NCBI RefSeq assembly: GCF_900091625.1
Contig: NZ_FMIC01000002.1
Span: 744,001-808,000, forward strand
Length of the DNA stretch: 64,000 nt
DNA from: Micromonospora peucetia
GTDB taxonomy: Bacteria > Actinomycetota > Actinomycetes > Mycobacteriales > Micromonosporaceae
Reading direction: 5' to 3'
The translations under genes were made by a program, and so were the position numbers. Under the pieces are notes generated by a model. That model made no database searches and had not been told where the DNA came from. It was given only the letters and a program-made list of their open reading frames with translations. Positions 27,479 through 35,707 of this stretch are shown piece by piece (the stretch's first letter is position 1; each line of letters starts with the position of its first letter).

Positions 27479-29320
27479 TCAGGAGGCGGTGGCCGTGCGC
27501 CGAACGGAGCCGGACTCCGCGTCGAGCAGCTGCGTCATGGCCAGGGTTCGGTAGAGGTCGTCGGAGTCGATCAGCTCCGCATGGGTGCCCCGGGCTCGGA
27601 TCCGGCCCCCGTCGAGGAGCAGGATCTGCCGGGCCATGGTCACCGTGGAGAGTCGGTGCGCGATGATCAGCACGGTGCTGACCCGTGCCACCTCGGCGAT
27701 CGCGTCGCGCAGGCTCAGTTCGTTGAGCCCGTCGAGGGCGGAGGTCGCCTCGTCCAGCAGCAGCACCCGGGGACGGCGCAACAGGGCCCTGGCAATCGCG
27801 ATGCGTTGCCGTTCCCCGCCGGAGAGGTTCATCCCCCGATGCCCGACCGGGGTGTCCAGACCGTCGGGGAGGCGACTGACGAGATCGTTCAGCCGGGTCT
27901 GTTCCATTGCCTCGGCGAGTTGGGCGGCGGAGGCGTCCGGCGCGGCGAAGAGGAGGTTCTCCCGAAGGGTCCCGGACAGCACGGGCGCGTCCTGCTCCAC
28001 GTACCCCAGGTCCGCGCGCAACTGCGGGATCGACAGGTCACGGACGTCCCGGCCGGCGAACTCCACCACCCCGGAGTCCGCCTCGTAGAAGCGCTCCAGC
28101 AGGGCGAACACCGTCGACTTGCCGGCACCGGAAGGGCCGACCAACGCGGTCATCCCACCGACCGGCACGTCGAAGTCCACCCCGGACAGGACGTCCGGCC
28201 CGTCCGGGGCGTACCGGAACCGGACCGCGCGGAAGGCGACGGCGACCTCGGCAGCCGGGCCACCGCCGGGGTACCCGTTGACAACGGCGTTCGGAGCGAC
28301 GTCGGCGGCCGGGGCGCCTCGTCCGGCGCCGGTGGAGGGCGCCCGGTCGTCCGGCTCGGCGGAGAGTGCTTCGACCTCCTCGATGCGGCGCACGGCGGCC
28401 ATCCCGGCCTGCACCCCGCTGGCGCCCTGCACCAGCTGGTTGATCGGTGAGAACAGGTAGAACAGGTACATCAGGAAGGCGATCAACGACGAGATCGGCA
28501 GGCTGCCGTCGGCCACCCGGGCGCCACCGACCCCGAACACGGCGAGGAAGGACAGCTGAACGACAAGTCCGGACGAGGAACCAGCGAGAGCGCTCCACCG
28601 GGCAGCGGTGATCCCCTCGTCGCGGGCCGTGTCGACCGCCCGGTGCATCACCCTGGCCTCGCGCTGCTCCGCACCGTTGGCCTTGATGGTGCGCAGCGCG
28701 CCGAGAGCGCGTTCCAGATAGCCGCCGATGTCGCCGAGGGCGTCCTGTGCCCGCCGGTTCGCCGCCCCCAGGCGCGGCAGGACCAGGGCGGTGGCCCCGC
28801 CGACCACCAGCATCACCGCGGCCACCACGCCGAACAGGACCGGGTCCAGGTACACCATGAACCCGACCATTCCGAGCAGGACGACCGTCCCGAGCATCAG
28901 GTCCACCAGGTCGTTGGTGGTCGCGTGACGCAGCAGCGTGGTGTCGGCGGTGACCCGGGAGATCAGGTCACCGGGTGGCGTGGTGTTGAACGCGCCGACC
29001 CGCAGCCGCAACAGCCGGGTGACCAGGCCGGACCGGACGTCACGGACGATCTCCTCAGCGGTCCGGTCGATCAGGTACCGGCCCACTCCGGCAACGACGG
29101 CCGCCGCGAGCACGACTCCGCAGAGCAGGACGGTCAGCCCCAGGATCGGTCGTCCCGAACCCAACCGGTCGACGAACTCCCTCGCCAGCAGCGGTGTCGC
29201 CAGAGCCGCGGCTCCGCCGACGGAGCTGATTACGGTGCCGAACGCCAGGATCCGACGATGCGGACGAACGTACCTGAGCAATAGCCGGAAAGCGGACGTG
29301 GCAGGCGGTTTGGCGGCCAT
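27479..29320 (-). CDS. ABC exporter, fused transmembrane and ATPase domains
   Basis: This 613-aa half-transporter has an N-terminal six-helix membrane domain (about 15-310) followed by an ATPase domain. Visible motifs are Walker A GPSGAGKST, signature LSGGERQRIAIARAL, Walker B RVLLLDEATSALD, and the switch region IIAHRLSTV. It belongs to the homodimeric MsbA/LmrA-like exporters. It is the first gene of the leftward biosynthetic operon, with only 33 nt before the PKS, and is the obvious candidate for product export and self-resistance. The start codon at 29320 is preceded by an AAGGGGG-like ribosome binding site. Its promoter must lie in the short gap to the divergent regulator at 29440. Confidence 0.93.
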   Translation of the reverse strand: MAAKPPATSAFRLLLRYVRPHRRILAFGTVISSVGGAAALATPLLAREFVDRLGSGRPILGLTVLLCGVVLAAAVVAGVGRYLIDRTAEEIVRDVRSGLVTRLLRLRVGAFNTTPPGDLISRVTADTTLLRHATTNDLVDLMLGTVVLLGMVGFMVYLDPVLFGVVAAVMLVVGGATALVLPRLGAANRRAQDALGDIGGYLERALGALRTIKANGAEQREARVMHRAVDTARDEGITAARWSALAGSSSGLVVQLSFLAVFGVGGARVADGSLPISSLIAFLMYLFYLFSPINQLVQGASGVQAGMAAVRRIEEVEALSAEPDDRAPSTGAGRGAPAADVAPNAVVNGYPGGGPAAEVAVAFRAVRFRYAPDGPDVLSGVDFDVPVGGMTALVGPSGAGKSTVFALLERFYEADSGVVEFAGRDVRDLSIPQLRADLGYVEQDAPVLSGTLRENLLFAAPDASAAQLAEAMEQTRLNDLVSRLPDGLDTPVGHRGMNLSGGERQRIAIARALLRRPRVLLLDEATSALDGLNELSLRDAIAEVARVSTVLIIAHRLSTVTMARQILLLDGGRIRARGTHAELIDSDDLYRTLAMTQLLDAESGSVRRTATAS

Positions 29321-29439
29321 AAGGGTACGTGAGCCCCCTTCCGGAAAATCGACGGAGAGTGGCTACACTTTCTCCCGACCACGCGCGGCGGAGCCAGATA
29401 ACTGACCGTTAATAAGGCATCAAATTTGGGGGCACGGCC
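29321..29439. promoter_or_regulatory. Divergent promoter region between the biosynthetic operon and its regulator
   Basis: This 119-bp gap separates the leftward ABC/PKS/NRPS operon from the rightward HTH-STAND regulator, and it is the only space in which the operon's first promoter can lie. It contains the least GC-rich stretch of the area (about 29395-29427, with TTAATAAGG and CAAATTTG). No palindrome convincing enough to call an operator was seen. Confidence 0.6.
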
Positions 29440-30747
29440 TTGACGGAGGACCCGAGTAGCGACGCGTCCACAGCAGACGCCTCACTCGCCGGCCTCGTGC
29501 GCGCGCTACGCAGGCGGGCCCTACTTACGCAGGAAGAACTGGCTGACATAAGCCAATTGAGCGTGGGCACGATTCGCGGTCTCGAGACCGGCCGAATCCA
29601 GCAGCCGCACACCGGAACACTCCGCAAACTGACCGACGCACTCACTCTCAGCAACGAAGAGGCGAGAGCGTTGGTCCTGACGTCACGGACGCCCCCAACA
29701 CGGACCGTGATGAAGCCGGTTGCGGGCCCGGTGCCGGCGCAGCTTCCCGCCAGCATCCCCTCGTTCGTCGGGCGGGCGGAGCCGATGCGGCTGCTCGACG
29801 CCGGCCTGACCGCGGGAGACGGCGCGACGGTCACCCAGGCGATCGTGGGCAGCGCCGGCATCGGCAAGACGACCCTGGCCGTGCACTGGGCCCACCGGGT
29901 GCGCCGCCGGTTCCCCGACGGTCAGATCTATCTCAACCTGCGCGGATTCGACCCGTACCAGAGCCCGTTGACGACCTGCGCCGCCCTCCACAGCATCCTT
30001 GCGGCCCTGCACTTCCCGTCACACCAGGTGCCGGCGGACCCGGACGCGCAGGTCGGCCTCTACCGGAGCCTGATGGCCGAACGTCGGATGCTGATCCTGT
30101 TGGACAACGCCCGAGATGCCCAGCAGGTCCGTCCCCTGCTGCCAGGGTCGGCAGATTCGCTGGTCCTGGTGACCAGCCGGGACCGGCTTTCCGGCCTGGT
30201 CACCGCCGACGGTGCCGGCCTGCTGACGTTGCCTCGCATGCCACTGGTCGAAGCCCGGGAGCTGCTTGCCCGGCGGCTCGGCGTTCGGCGGGCCGCCGCC
30301 GACCAACCGGCGCTCGACGAGGTCATCGAACACTGCGACCGGCTGCCCCTGGCGTTGGCAAGCGCGGCCACCTTCGCGAACCGGCACCCCGGAGCCTCGC
30401 TCGGCTACCTCGCCGCCCAACTGCGCAACCCGCACCAGCGGCTGGACATCCTCTCCGGCAGCGATCCGGCGACGAACCTCCGGTCGGTGTTCCTCCGGTC
30501 ATACGCGACGCTCTCCCCGGAGGCCGCCAGACTGTTCCGACTGTTGGCCCGCCACCCGGAGGACCACATCACCGAGAGGAAGGCTGCCGTCCTCGCCCTG
30601 CTCTCTCGGGCCGAGGTGCATCCACTACTCAGCGAGTTGGCGCGGTTGCATCTGATCGAGAATCAGGGCCCCGACCGCTACGTACTGCGCGGATTGCTGC
30701 GCGCCTACGGCGAAGAGTTGACATACCCGGCGCTACGGGTGTCGTAG
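29440..30747 (+). CDS. HTH (XRE)-STAND NTPase transcriptional regulator, probable pathway-specific regulator
   Basis: This 435-aa protein starts with TTG 29440 behind a GGGGG ribosome binding site. Residues about 18-70 form an XRE-type helix-turn-helix (LVRALRRRALLTQEELADIS, SVGTIRGLETG). An NB-ARC/STAND ATPase follows, with Walker A VGSAGIGKTTLAVHWAH around 140, Walker B RMLILLDNA and the sensor VTSRDRL, then a winged-helix segment (LRSYATLSPEAARLFRLLA). No C-terminal TPR or WD repeat sensor is present, so it is short compared with AfsR-type regulators, which can exceed 900 aa. Such proteins switch actinobacterial secondary-metabolite clusters in an ATP-dependent way. Its divergent position next to the ABC/PKS/NRPS operon supports control of that operon, as activator or repressor. 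Confidence 0.88.
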   Translation: MTEDPSSDASTADASLAGLVRALRRRALLTQEELADISQLSVGTIRGLETGRIQQPHTGTLRKLTDALTLSNEEARALVLTSRTPPTRTVMKPVAGPVPAQLPASIPSFVGRAEPMRLLDAGLTAGDGATVTQAIVGSAGIGKTTLAVHWAHRVRRRFPDGQIYLNLRGFDPYQSPLTTCAALHSILAALHFPSHQVPADPDAQVGLYRSLMAERRMLILLDNARDAQQVRPLLPGSADSLVLVTSRDRLSGLVTADGAGLLTLPRMPLVEARELLARRLGVRRAAADQPALDEVIEHCDRLPLALASAATFANRHPGASLGYLAAQLRNPHQRLDILSGSDPATNLRSVFLRSYATLSPEAARLFRLLARHPEDHITERKAAVLALLSRAEVHPLLSELARLHLIENQGPDRYVLRGLLRAYGEELTYPALRVS

Positions 30748-30982
30748 TTTCTGTGATCACATATTTGACTACAACGGAAACCCGCCCTCCATTAAATGTG
30801 GACGCGGTCGCTCCCAGGCACAATTTCGACTGGTTGTCAGGGCAGGGCCCCGCATCCATCGCGATCCCGATCGCGGGCCGTAGGGTCAGGGGCCCTCGAT
30901 TACCTCAGGCGAGGTGGTCAATCGGGTACAGGGAACGTGGTCTTGATGACGGTGGCGGTCCCGGCTGACGGCCAACAGTGTG

Positions 30983-31966
30983 TCAGAGGGTGATGACCAC
31001 TTTCGCCCGCGCGTGTTCACCTTCGAGGTACCGGATGGCTTGGGGCACCTCGTAAAGCGGATAGGTCCGGTCGATGACCGGGGTGAGGCGGCCGGCCTCG
31101 GCGTGGGCGCGGAGCGTGTCGAGGTGCGGTCGGCTTGGCGCCGTGGTGAGTGTGACGATGCGGTGTCGCACGAAGGGTGCCAGCAGCCGCCCGCGCGTGA
31201 GGAGCCAGACCGGTCCGACGAGACTGCCGCCGCAGAACACGCCACCGCCGGAGAGCACCAGTGTCCCGGTCGGGGTCAGCGCCCGCCGGAGCGCGGTGAG
31301 TGAGCGGTTGCCGACCAGGTCGAACACGACATCGTGCCGGCGGGCGTCGCGGGTGAAGTCGTCGCGGGTGTAGTCGACGACGTGGTCGGCACCGAGGGAG
31401 CGGAGCAGGTCGGTGTTGCGGGTGCTGCACACCCCGGTCACGGTCGCGCCGAGCACCTTGGCCAGTTGGACGGCCAGGGTGCCGACGCCGCCGGAGGCGC
31501 CGTTGATGAGGACGCGGTGGCCGGGCTCGACCCGCCCGACGTCGCACAGCCCCATGAGGGCGGTGACACCGGCCAACGGCAGGGCGGCTGCCTGCTGCGG
31601 CGTCAGGTTCGCCGGCTTCGGCGCGACCAGGGTTGCGGGCACGCACACGTACTCGGCGAATGCGCCGTTGGCGTCGCCGAGGTCGCCGAAGACAGCGTCA
31701 CCCGTGCGCACCTGTCGAACGTGGGTGCCAACGGCCTCAACCCGGCCGGCGAAGTCGCGGCCACGGATGCGTGCTCGGGGCCCTGATCGGCCCATGGCCA
31801 ACCGCGCCATCCGTGGATCGCCGCGCATGGCATGCCAGTCGTACGCGTTGAGCGCGGCGGCCTCGACCCGCACGAGCACCTCGTCGGCGGCAGGCACCGG
31901 CACGTCGATGTCCACGAGCGTGAGCGTTTCCGGCGGGCCGTACCGGTCCTGGACGATGGCTTTCAT
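30983..31966 (-). CDS. NAD(P)-dependent MDR oxidoreductase (quinone-reductase type)
   Basis: This 327-aa medium-chain reductase begins MKAIVQDRYGPPETL, typical of the zeta-crystallin/quinone oxidoreductase group. It shows GRDFAGRVEAVGTHV in the catalytic domain and INGASGGVGTLAVQLAKVLGA around residues 145-165 for NAD(P)H binding. No Zn-binding cysteine cluster is evident. It is divergent from the TetR gene at 32081 across two palindromes, so it is very likely the TetR-controlled target. The natural role may be reduction of an electrophilic compound whose presence the repressor senses. The start at 31966 follows a GAGGGGAGGGAAGG ribosome binding site. Confidence 0.92.
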   Translation of the reverse strand: MKAIVQDRYGPPETLTLVDIDVPVPAADEVLVRVEAAALNAYDWHAMRGDPRMARLAMGRSGPRARIRGRDFAGRVEAVGTHVRQVRTGDAVFGDLGDANGAFAEYVCVPATLVAPKPANLTPQQAAALPLAGVTALMGLCDVGRVEPGHRVLINGASGGVGTLAVQLAKVLGATVTGVCSTRNTDLLRSLGADHVVDYTRDDFTRDARRHDVVFDLVGNRSLTALRRALTPTGTLVLSGGGVFCGGSLVGPVWLLTRGRLLAPFVRHRIVTLTTAPSRPHLDTLRAHAEAGRLTPVIDRTYPLYEVPQAIRYLEGEHARAKVVITL

Positions 31967-31981
31967 CCTTCCCTCCCCTCA

Positions 31982-32033
31982 AGGTGTACGGCGTACACCT
32001 CATGTCACTCAATGTAGGTGTACGCCGTACACT
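31982..32033. promoter_or_regulatory. Two near-identical palindromic operators, TetR-type
   Basis: Two inverted repeats share the core GTGTACGSCGTACAC. The first (31982-32000) has 8-bp perfect arms around GGC. The second (32018-32032 core) has 6-bp perfect arms around GCC. Their centres are 34 bp apart, between the oxidoreductase start (31966) and the TetR start (32081). Two operators in a divergent gap are the usual design for a TetR repressor controlling itself and its neighbour. Confidence 0.85.
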
Positions 32034-32080
32034 CGTCAAGGCGGTTATGGTTTCAACCGCCGCCGAAGACGAGGACCGAG

Positions 32081-32797
32081 ATGGCCGAGCAGGCTGAGAC
32101 GCTGCGCCGGACGCCGCTGAGCAGGGACCGGATCCTGCGCGCCGCCGTCGCACTCGCCGACGAGGCCGGGATCGAGTCCCTCAGCATGCGCAACCTCGCC
32201 CAGGATCTGGGCGTCGTGCCGATGGCCCTCTACAAGCACGTGGCCAACAAAGACGAACTGCTCGACGGCATGATCGACGTCGTCGTCGGCGAGATCGACC
32301 CGCCGGTGCCCGATGCCGACTGGAAGCACACGGTCCGCAGACGCATCCTCTCGGCGCGGCAGGTGCTGCGGCGCCACCTCTGGGCGCCGCTCGCGATCGA
32401 GTCGCGGAACATGGCGACGCCGGCCATCCTCGCCTACCTCGACTCGATGATCGGGACGTTCCGGGCCGGCGGGTTCTCCGCCGACCTCACCCACCACGTG
32501 ATGCACGCGATGGGCAGCCGAATCCTGGGGTTCAGCCAGGAACTGTTCGACGCCTCCCGGCGCGCCGGCCGGTCCGGCACCACCAACCCAGACCCGCCGG
32601 AGGCCTTACCCCCGGAGGTCGCGGCCCGGTTCCCGCACATCGCGGAGATCGCCATGGCGGCGTCCCACGACAACGCGTCGGTCGTGGGACAGGGCTGCGA
32701 CGACCAGTTCGAGTTCGAGTTCGCGCTGGACCTGCTGCTGAACGGCATCGAACGACTGCAACAGCAAGACTGGACATCGTCGCGCCGAGCCCGGTGA
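32081..32797 (+). CDS. TetR-family transcriptional repressor
   Basis: The protein is 238 aa from ATG 32081, which has GAGGA five bases upstream. The open frame reaches back to GTG 32018, but that codon lies inside an operator palindrome and is not a credible start. The N-terminal helix-turn-helix reads LSRDRILRAAVALADEAGIE, then SMRNLAQDLGVVPMALYKHV, typical of TetR. The C-terminal part resembles the TetR_C tetracycline-repressor ligand domain. It is divergent from the quinone-reductase-like gene at 31966 and very likely represses both genes through the two palindromes in between. The inducer is unknown. Confidence 0.93.
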   Translation: MAEQAETLRRTPLSRDRILRAAVALADEAGIESLSMRNLAQDLGVVPMALYKHVANKDELLDGMIDVVVGEIDPPVPDADWKHTVRRRILSARQVLRRHLWAPLAIESRNMATPAILAYLDSMIGTFRAGGFSADLTHHVMHAMGSRILGFSQELFDASRRAGRSGTTNPDPPEALPPEVAARFPHIAEIAMAASHDNASVVGQGCDDQFEFEFALDLLLNGIERLQQQDWTSSRRAR

Positions 32798-32957
32798 GAC
32801 GGTCAGCCCAGTCAACAGCCGCCACCGCTGCGGGCTCAGCGGAGTCAGGCGGACCACCGATGCCCGTACCACCGCGGGGCGGGGCCGGATGCGAGCAGTG
32901 CCGCCGGCCGGAGGCATCGGCTCCCGGCCGTCGCAGGCCCGCCGGACGCGCGGACGG

Positions 32958-33857
32958 TCACCCGGCCGAGGCCTCTGTGGCGGCCCCTTCCGGGATGTCG
33001 AGAATGGCCAGGAAGGCGGTCGCCGCGGGGGTCCGGCTCTCGTTGCTCCAGATGACGTACTCCACGCGGGCCGGTGCGTCGGAAACCTCGATGGTCGTCA
33101 CGCCGGTGAGCTGAGGCACATAGGCGGAGGGGAGCATGGCGACGCAGAGGCCCTGCCCCACCAGCTGAGCGATGAGGTACGCGGTGGTGACCTCGAAGGC
33201 GACGTCACGGCTGAGACCTGCGGCGGAGAAGGCCTGGTCGGACTGGGCACGCCCGGCCGTCCTGGCCGGCAGGTCCACGAACACCTCGGCCGCGAGCCTG
33301 CGCAGGCTGACCGTCGACTCCCCGGCGAGGGGGTGGTCCTGCGCGACCACGGCGACGAGCCGGTCGCGGGCGAGTTCCCGAGCCTGGACACCCTGGACTC
33401 GCGCGGTGGTCGGCAGCCCGAGGAAGGCGACTTCGATGGCTCCCTGCTTGACCTGATCGACAAGTTCCTCGCTCGCACCCGCGCGCAGGCTGATGCGCAC
33501 GTTCGGGTACTGCTGGCGGAATTTCCGCAGTGCGTCCGGGATGTCGACGGCGGCGACGGTGGGGATCAGGCCCACGGCGAGCCGTCCGCGTACCTCGCCG
33601 ACGGCCGCGGCGACCTCGGCAGCCGCCCGCTCGGCGGCGTCCAGACACTGACGGGCGGCGGGGAGGAACGCCGCACCGGCCGCGGTCAGCCGCACCCGGC
33701 GGCTGGTGCGCTCGAAGAGACTCGCGCCCAGTTCCCTCTCCAGGCGCGCGATCTGGTGGCTGAGGGCGGACTGGACCACCAGGCAACGTTCGGCGGCGCG
33801 GGTGAAGTTGTTCGTCTCGGCGACGGCGACGACGTAGCGCATCTGCTGGAGCTCCAT
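32958..33857 (-). CDS. LysR-family transcriptional regulator
   Basis: This 299-aa protein has the LysR winged helix at its N-terminus (MELQQMRYVVAVAETNNFTRAAERC, with LSHQIARLERELGASLFER) followed by a periplasmic-binding-like effector domain (about 90-295). It diverges from the nitroreductase/exporter genes at 34043. An unusually good inverted repeat lies immediately upstream of its ATG, so autorepression and control of the divergent genes are likely. The gene pair arrangement suggests a response to an electrophile or xenobiotic. The effector is unknown. Confidence 0.93.
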   Translation of the reverse strand: MELQQMRYVVAVAETNNFTRAAERCLVVQSALSHQIARLERELGASLFERTSRRVRLTAAGAAFLPAARQCLDAAERAAAEVAAAVGEVRGRLAVGLIPTVAAVDIPDALRKFRQQYPNVRISLRAGASEELVDQVKQGAIEVAFLGLPTTARVQGVQARELARDRLVAVVAQDHPLAGESTVSLRRLAAEVFVDLPARTAGRAQSDQAFSAAGLSRDVAFEVTTAYLIAQLVGQGLCVAMLPSAYVPQLTGVTTIEVSDAPARVEYVIWSNESRTPAATAFLAILDIPEGAATEASAG

Positions 33858-33859
33858 CG

Positions 33860-33882
33860 ATCAATCGTGCACCACGATTGAT
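33860..33882. promoter_or_regulatory. LysR-type operator overlapping the regulator's start region
   Basis: A perfect 10-bp inverted repeat, ATCAATCGTG-cac-CACGATTGAT, ends 3 bp before the LysR start codon. It contains ATC-N-GAT type half-sites (T-N11-A) expected of LysR binding boxes. A further half-site ATTGATC occurs near 33909, towards the divergent operon. Binding here would block the LysR gene itself. Confidence 0.75.
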
Positions 33883-34042
33883 GGGGTGATCAAGATGCGT
33901 TGGACTCATTGATCGCATCCGGGTGAGACTTCGAGCGTGACAGGCCCGGCCGCAACGGACCTGCGCCCAGGTCGCGGAATTCGTCCCGGTCGCCCCGAGC
34001 GAGCCGGACAGTCGAATCCCACCCGAGAGGAACACCAAAACT

Positions 34043-34687
34043 ATGACCATCGATCAACCGGGACACCGGGCCGCCAGCACCGCTGACATGTGGGTCGATC
34101 CACGCTGTCCATGGGCCTGGATCGCCTCCCGCTGGCTGCTTGAGGTCGAGCAGGTGCGGCCCATCGAGGTCCGGTTCCACATCATGAGCCTCTCGGTGCT
34201 CAACGAGGGCCGGGACGTGCCGGAGAAGTACCGGAGCGCCATGGTCGAGGGCTGGGGTGCGGTGCGCGTCTGCATCGCCGCCGAGCAGCAGCACGGTCCC
34301 GAAGCGCTGCGGCACCTCTTCAACGCCATGGGAACCCTGATCCACCACGAGCAGGCCGGCCTGGGAAGCGGCATGCTACTCGCCGCCCTTACCGATGCCG
34401 ACCTGCCGGCCGAGCTCGCCGAGGCGGCGGACACGACCGACTACGACAAGGCGCTGCGCGCCAGTCACCACGCCGGCATGGACCCCGTGGGCGCTGAGGT
34501 CGGCACTCCCGTCATCCACATCTCCGGTGCCGACGTCGAGCCCATCGCTTTCTTCGGCCCGGTCATGTCCCCCGCCCCGCGCGGCGAGGCCGCCGGCCGC
34601 CTCTGGGACGGCGTCGTCGCCGTGGCGGGCACCGACGGCTTCTTCGAGCTCAAGCGCAACCGCACCCGCGATCCCATCTTCGGCTAG
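34043..34687 (+). CDS. DsbA-fold mycothiol-dependent nitroreductase-like protein
   Basis: This 214-aa protein has DPRCPWAWIASRW near residue 18, a thioredoxin-fold active site of the CPWA type. The same motif marks actinobacterial Rv2466c-like mycothiol-dependent reductases. Further on, GTPVIHISG carries the cis-proline typical of DsbA folds. These cytosolic enzymes use mycothiol to reduce nitro compounds or disulfides under stress. It is the first gene of a rightward set with an EamA and an MFS exporter and lies across an operator-bearing gap from a LysR regulator, which suggests an induced detoxification and efflux unit. The ATG is preceded by GAGAGGAACACC. Confidence 0.85.
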   Translation: MTIDQPGHRAASTADMWVDPRCPWAWIASRWLLEVEQVRPIEVRFHIMSLSVLNEGRDVPEKYRSAMVEGWGAVRVCIAAEQQHGPEALRHLFNAMGTLIHHEQAGLGSGMLLAALTDADLPAELAEAADTTDYDKALRASHHAGMDPVGAEVGTPVIHISGADVEPIAFFGPVMSPAPRGEAAGRLWDGVVAVAGTDGFFELKRNRTRDPIFG

Positions 34688-34717
34688 CGCGTACGGGCGA
34701 CCCGTCCGGAAGGAGCG

Positions 34718-35707
34718 GTGAACGTGAACGGACGATCGAGCCCCGGCGCGGAGGGTGGCGCGGGCGTGAAAGGCGGCCACCCACTCCTCACGGCGGGTGT
34801 GACGGCGCTCGCACCGGCGATCTGGGGAAGCACCTATCTGGTGACGACCGAGTTCCTGCCACCGGACCGGCCGCTGCTGGCCACCACGGTGCGGGCGCTT
34901 CCGGCGGGCCTGATCCTGCTGCCCTTCACCCGCGTGCTGCCGACCAGGAGCTGGCTGTGGCGTGCCCTGGTGCTCGGCACGCTCAACATCGGCGCGTTCA
35001 ACTTCCTGTTGTTCGTCGCGGCCTATCGCCTGCCGGGTGGTGTGGCGGCGATGATCATGGCCGTCCAGCCGATGATCGTCCTGATCCTGGCGGCGCTGCT
35101 CATCGGGGACAGGATTCGGCCTGTCCACGCGGCGGCCTGCGCCCTCGGCGCGGGCGGTGTCGTGCTGCTCGTGTTCAAGGGAACGGCCGCACCGGACTTC
35201 GTCGGGGTGGCGGCGGCGCTGGCCGCGGCGGCCAGCATGGCGGTCGGCATCACCCTGACCAAACTATGGGGACGACCGCACGGAGTGGGACTGTTGCCCT
35301 TCACCGGCTGGCAGCTCACCGCCGGCGGCCTGGTGTCGTTGCCCTTCACGCTGTTCATCGAAGGGCTACCGAGCTCCGTCACCGGAACCAACATCATCGG
35401 ATTCGGCTACCTCATCTCGCTCGGCGCCGTCCTCAGCTACGTGCTCTGGTTCCGCGGGATCGAGAGGCTGCCGGCGCTGGCCGTCGCCTTCCTCGCCCTG
35501 GTCAGTCCGGTCGTCGCCACCCTGCTCGGATACCTGTTCCTGCACCAGACACTGTCGACTCCGCAACTGCTCGGCATCCTCGTGATCCTTACGGCCGTGC
35601 TGCTCGCGCAACCACGACCGGGCAGGCCAAGCCCCACCACGGCACCTGCACCGAACCCACCTGTACGCCCAGGACGACAAGAGGGACGCAATGGCCGCCC
35701 ACGTTGA
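34718..35707 (+). CDS. EamA/DMT-family transporter, ten transmembrane helices
   Basis: This 329-aa membrane protein is built of two five-helix EamA repeats. The first runs from APAIWGSTYLVTTEFLPPDRP to LVFKG and the second from ADPDFVGVAAAL-like helices to LLAQPRP. The motif AIWGSTYLV with LRALPAGL-like spacing is typical of the drug/metabolite exporter superfamily. A hydrophilic Pro-rich tail of about 25 residues follows the last helix. The start GTG at 34718 follows GAAGGAGCG. It sits 30 nt downstream of the nitroreductase and overlaps the next transporter by 17 nt, so the three genes are almost certainly one transcript. The substrate is unknown. Confidence 0.9.
   Translation: MNVNGRSSPGAEGGAGVKGGHPLLTAGVTALAPAIWGSTYLVTTEFLPPDRPLLATTVRALPAGLILLPFTRVLPTRSWLWRALVLGTLNIGAFNFLLFVAAYRLPGGVAAMIMAVQPMIVLILAALLIGDRIRPVHAAACALGAGGVVLLVFKGTAAPDFVGVAAALAAAASMAVGITLTKLWGRPHGVGLLPFTGWQLTAGGLVSLPFTLFIEGLPSSVTGTNIIGFGYLISLGAVLSYVLWFRGIERLPALAVAFLALVSPVVATLLGYLFLHQTLSTPQLLGILVILTAVLLAQPRPGRPSPTTAPAPNPPVRPGRQEGRNGRPR

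Noticed and set aside
30752..30761. TGTGATCACA palindrome just after the STAND regulator
   Set aside because: It resembles a CRP-type half-site pair, but it lies between convergent genes with no promoter to control; a 10-bp palindrome is expected by chance.
32018..32080. GTG 32018 as start of the TetR gene
   Set aside because: The codon is part of an operator palindrome and has no ribosome binding site; ATG 32081 has GAGGA at the right distance.
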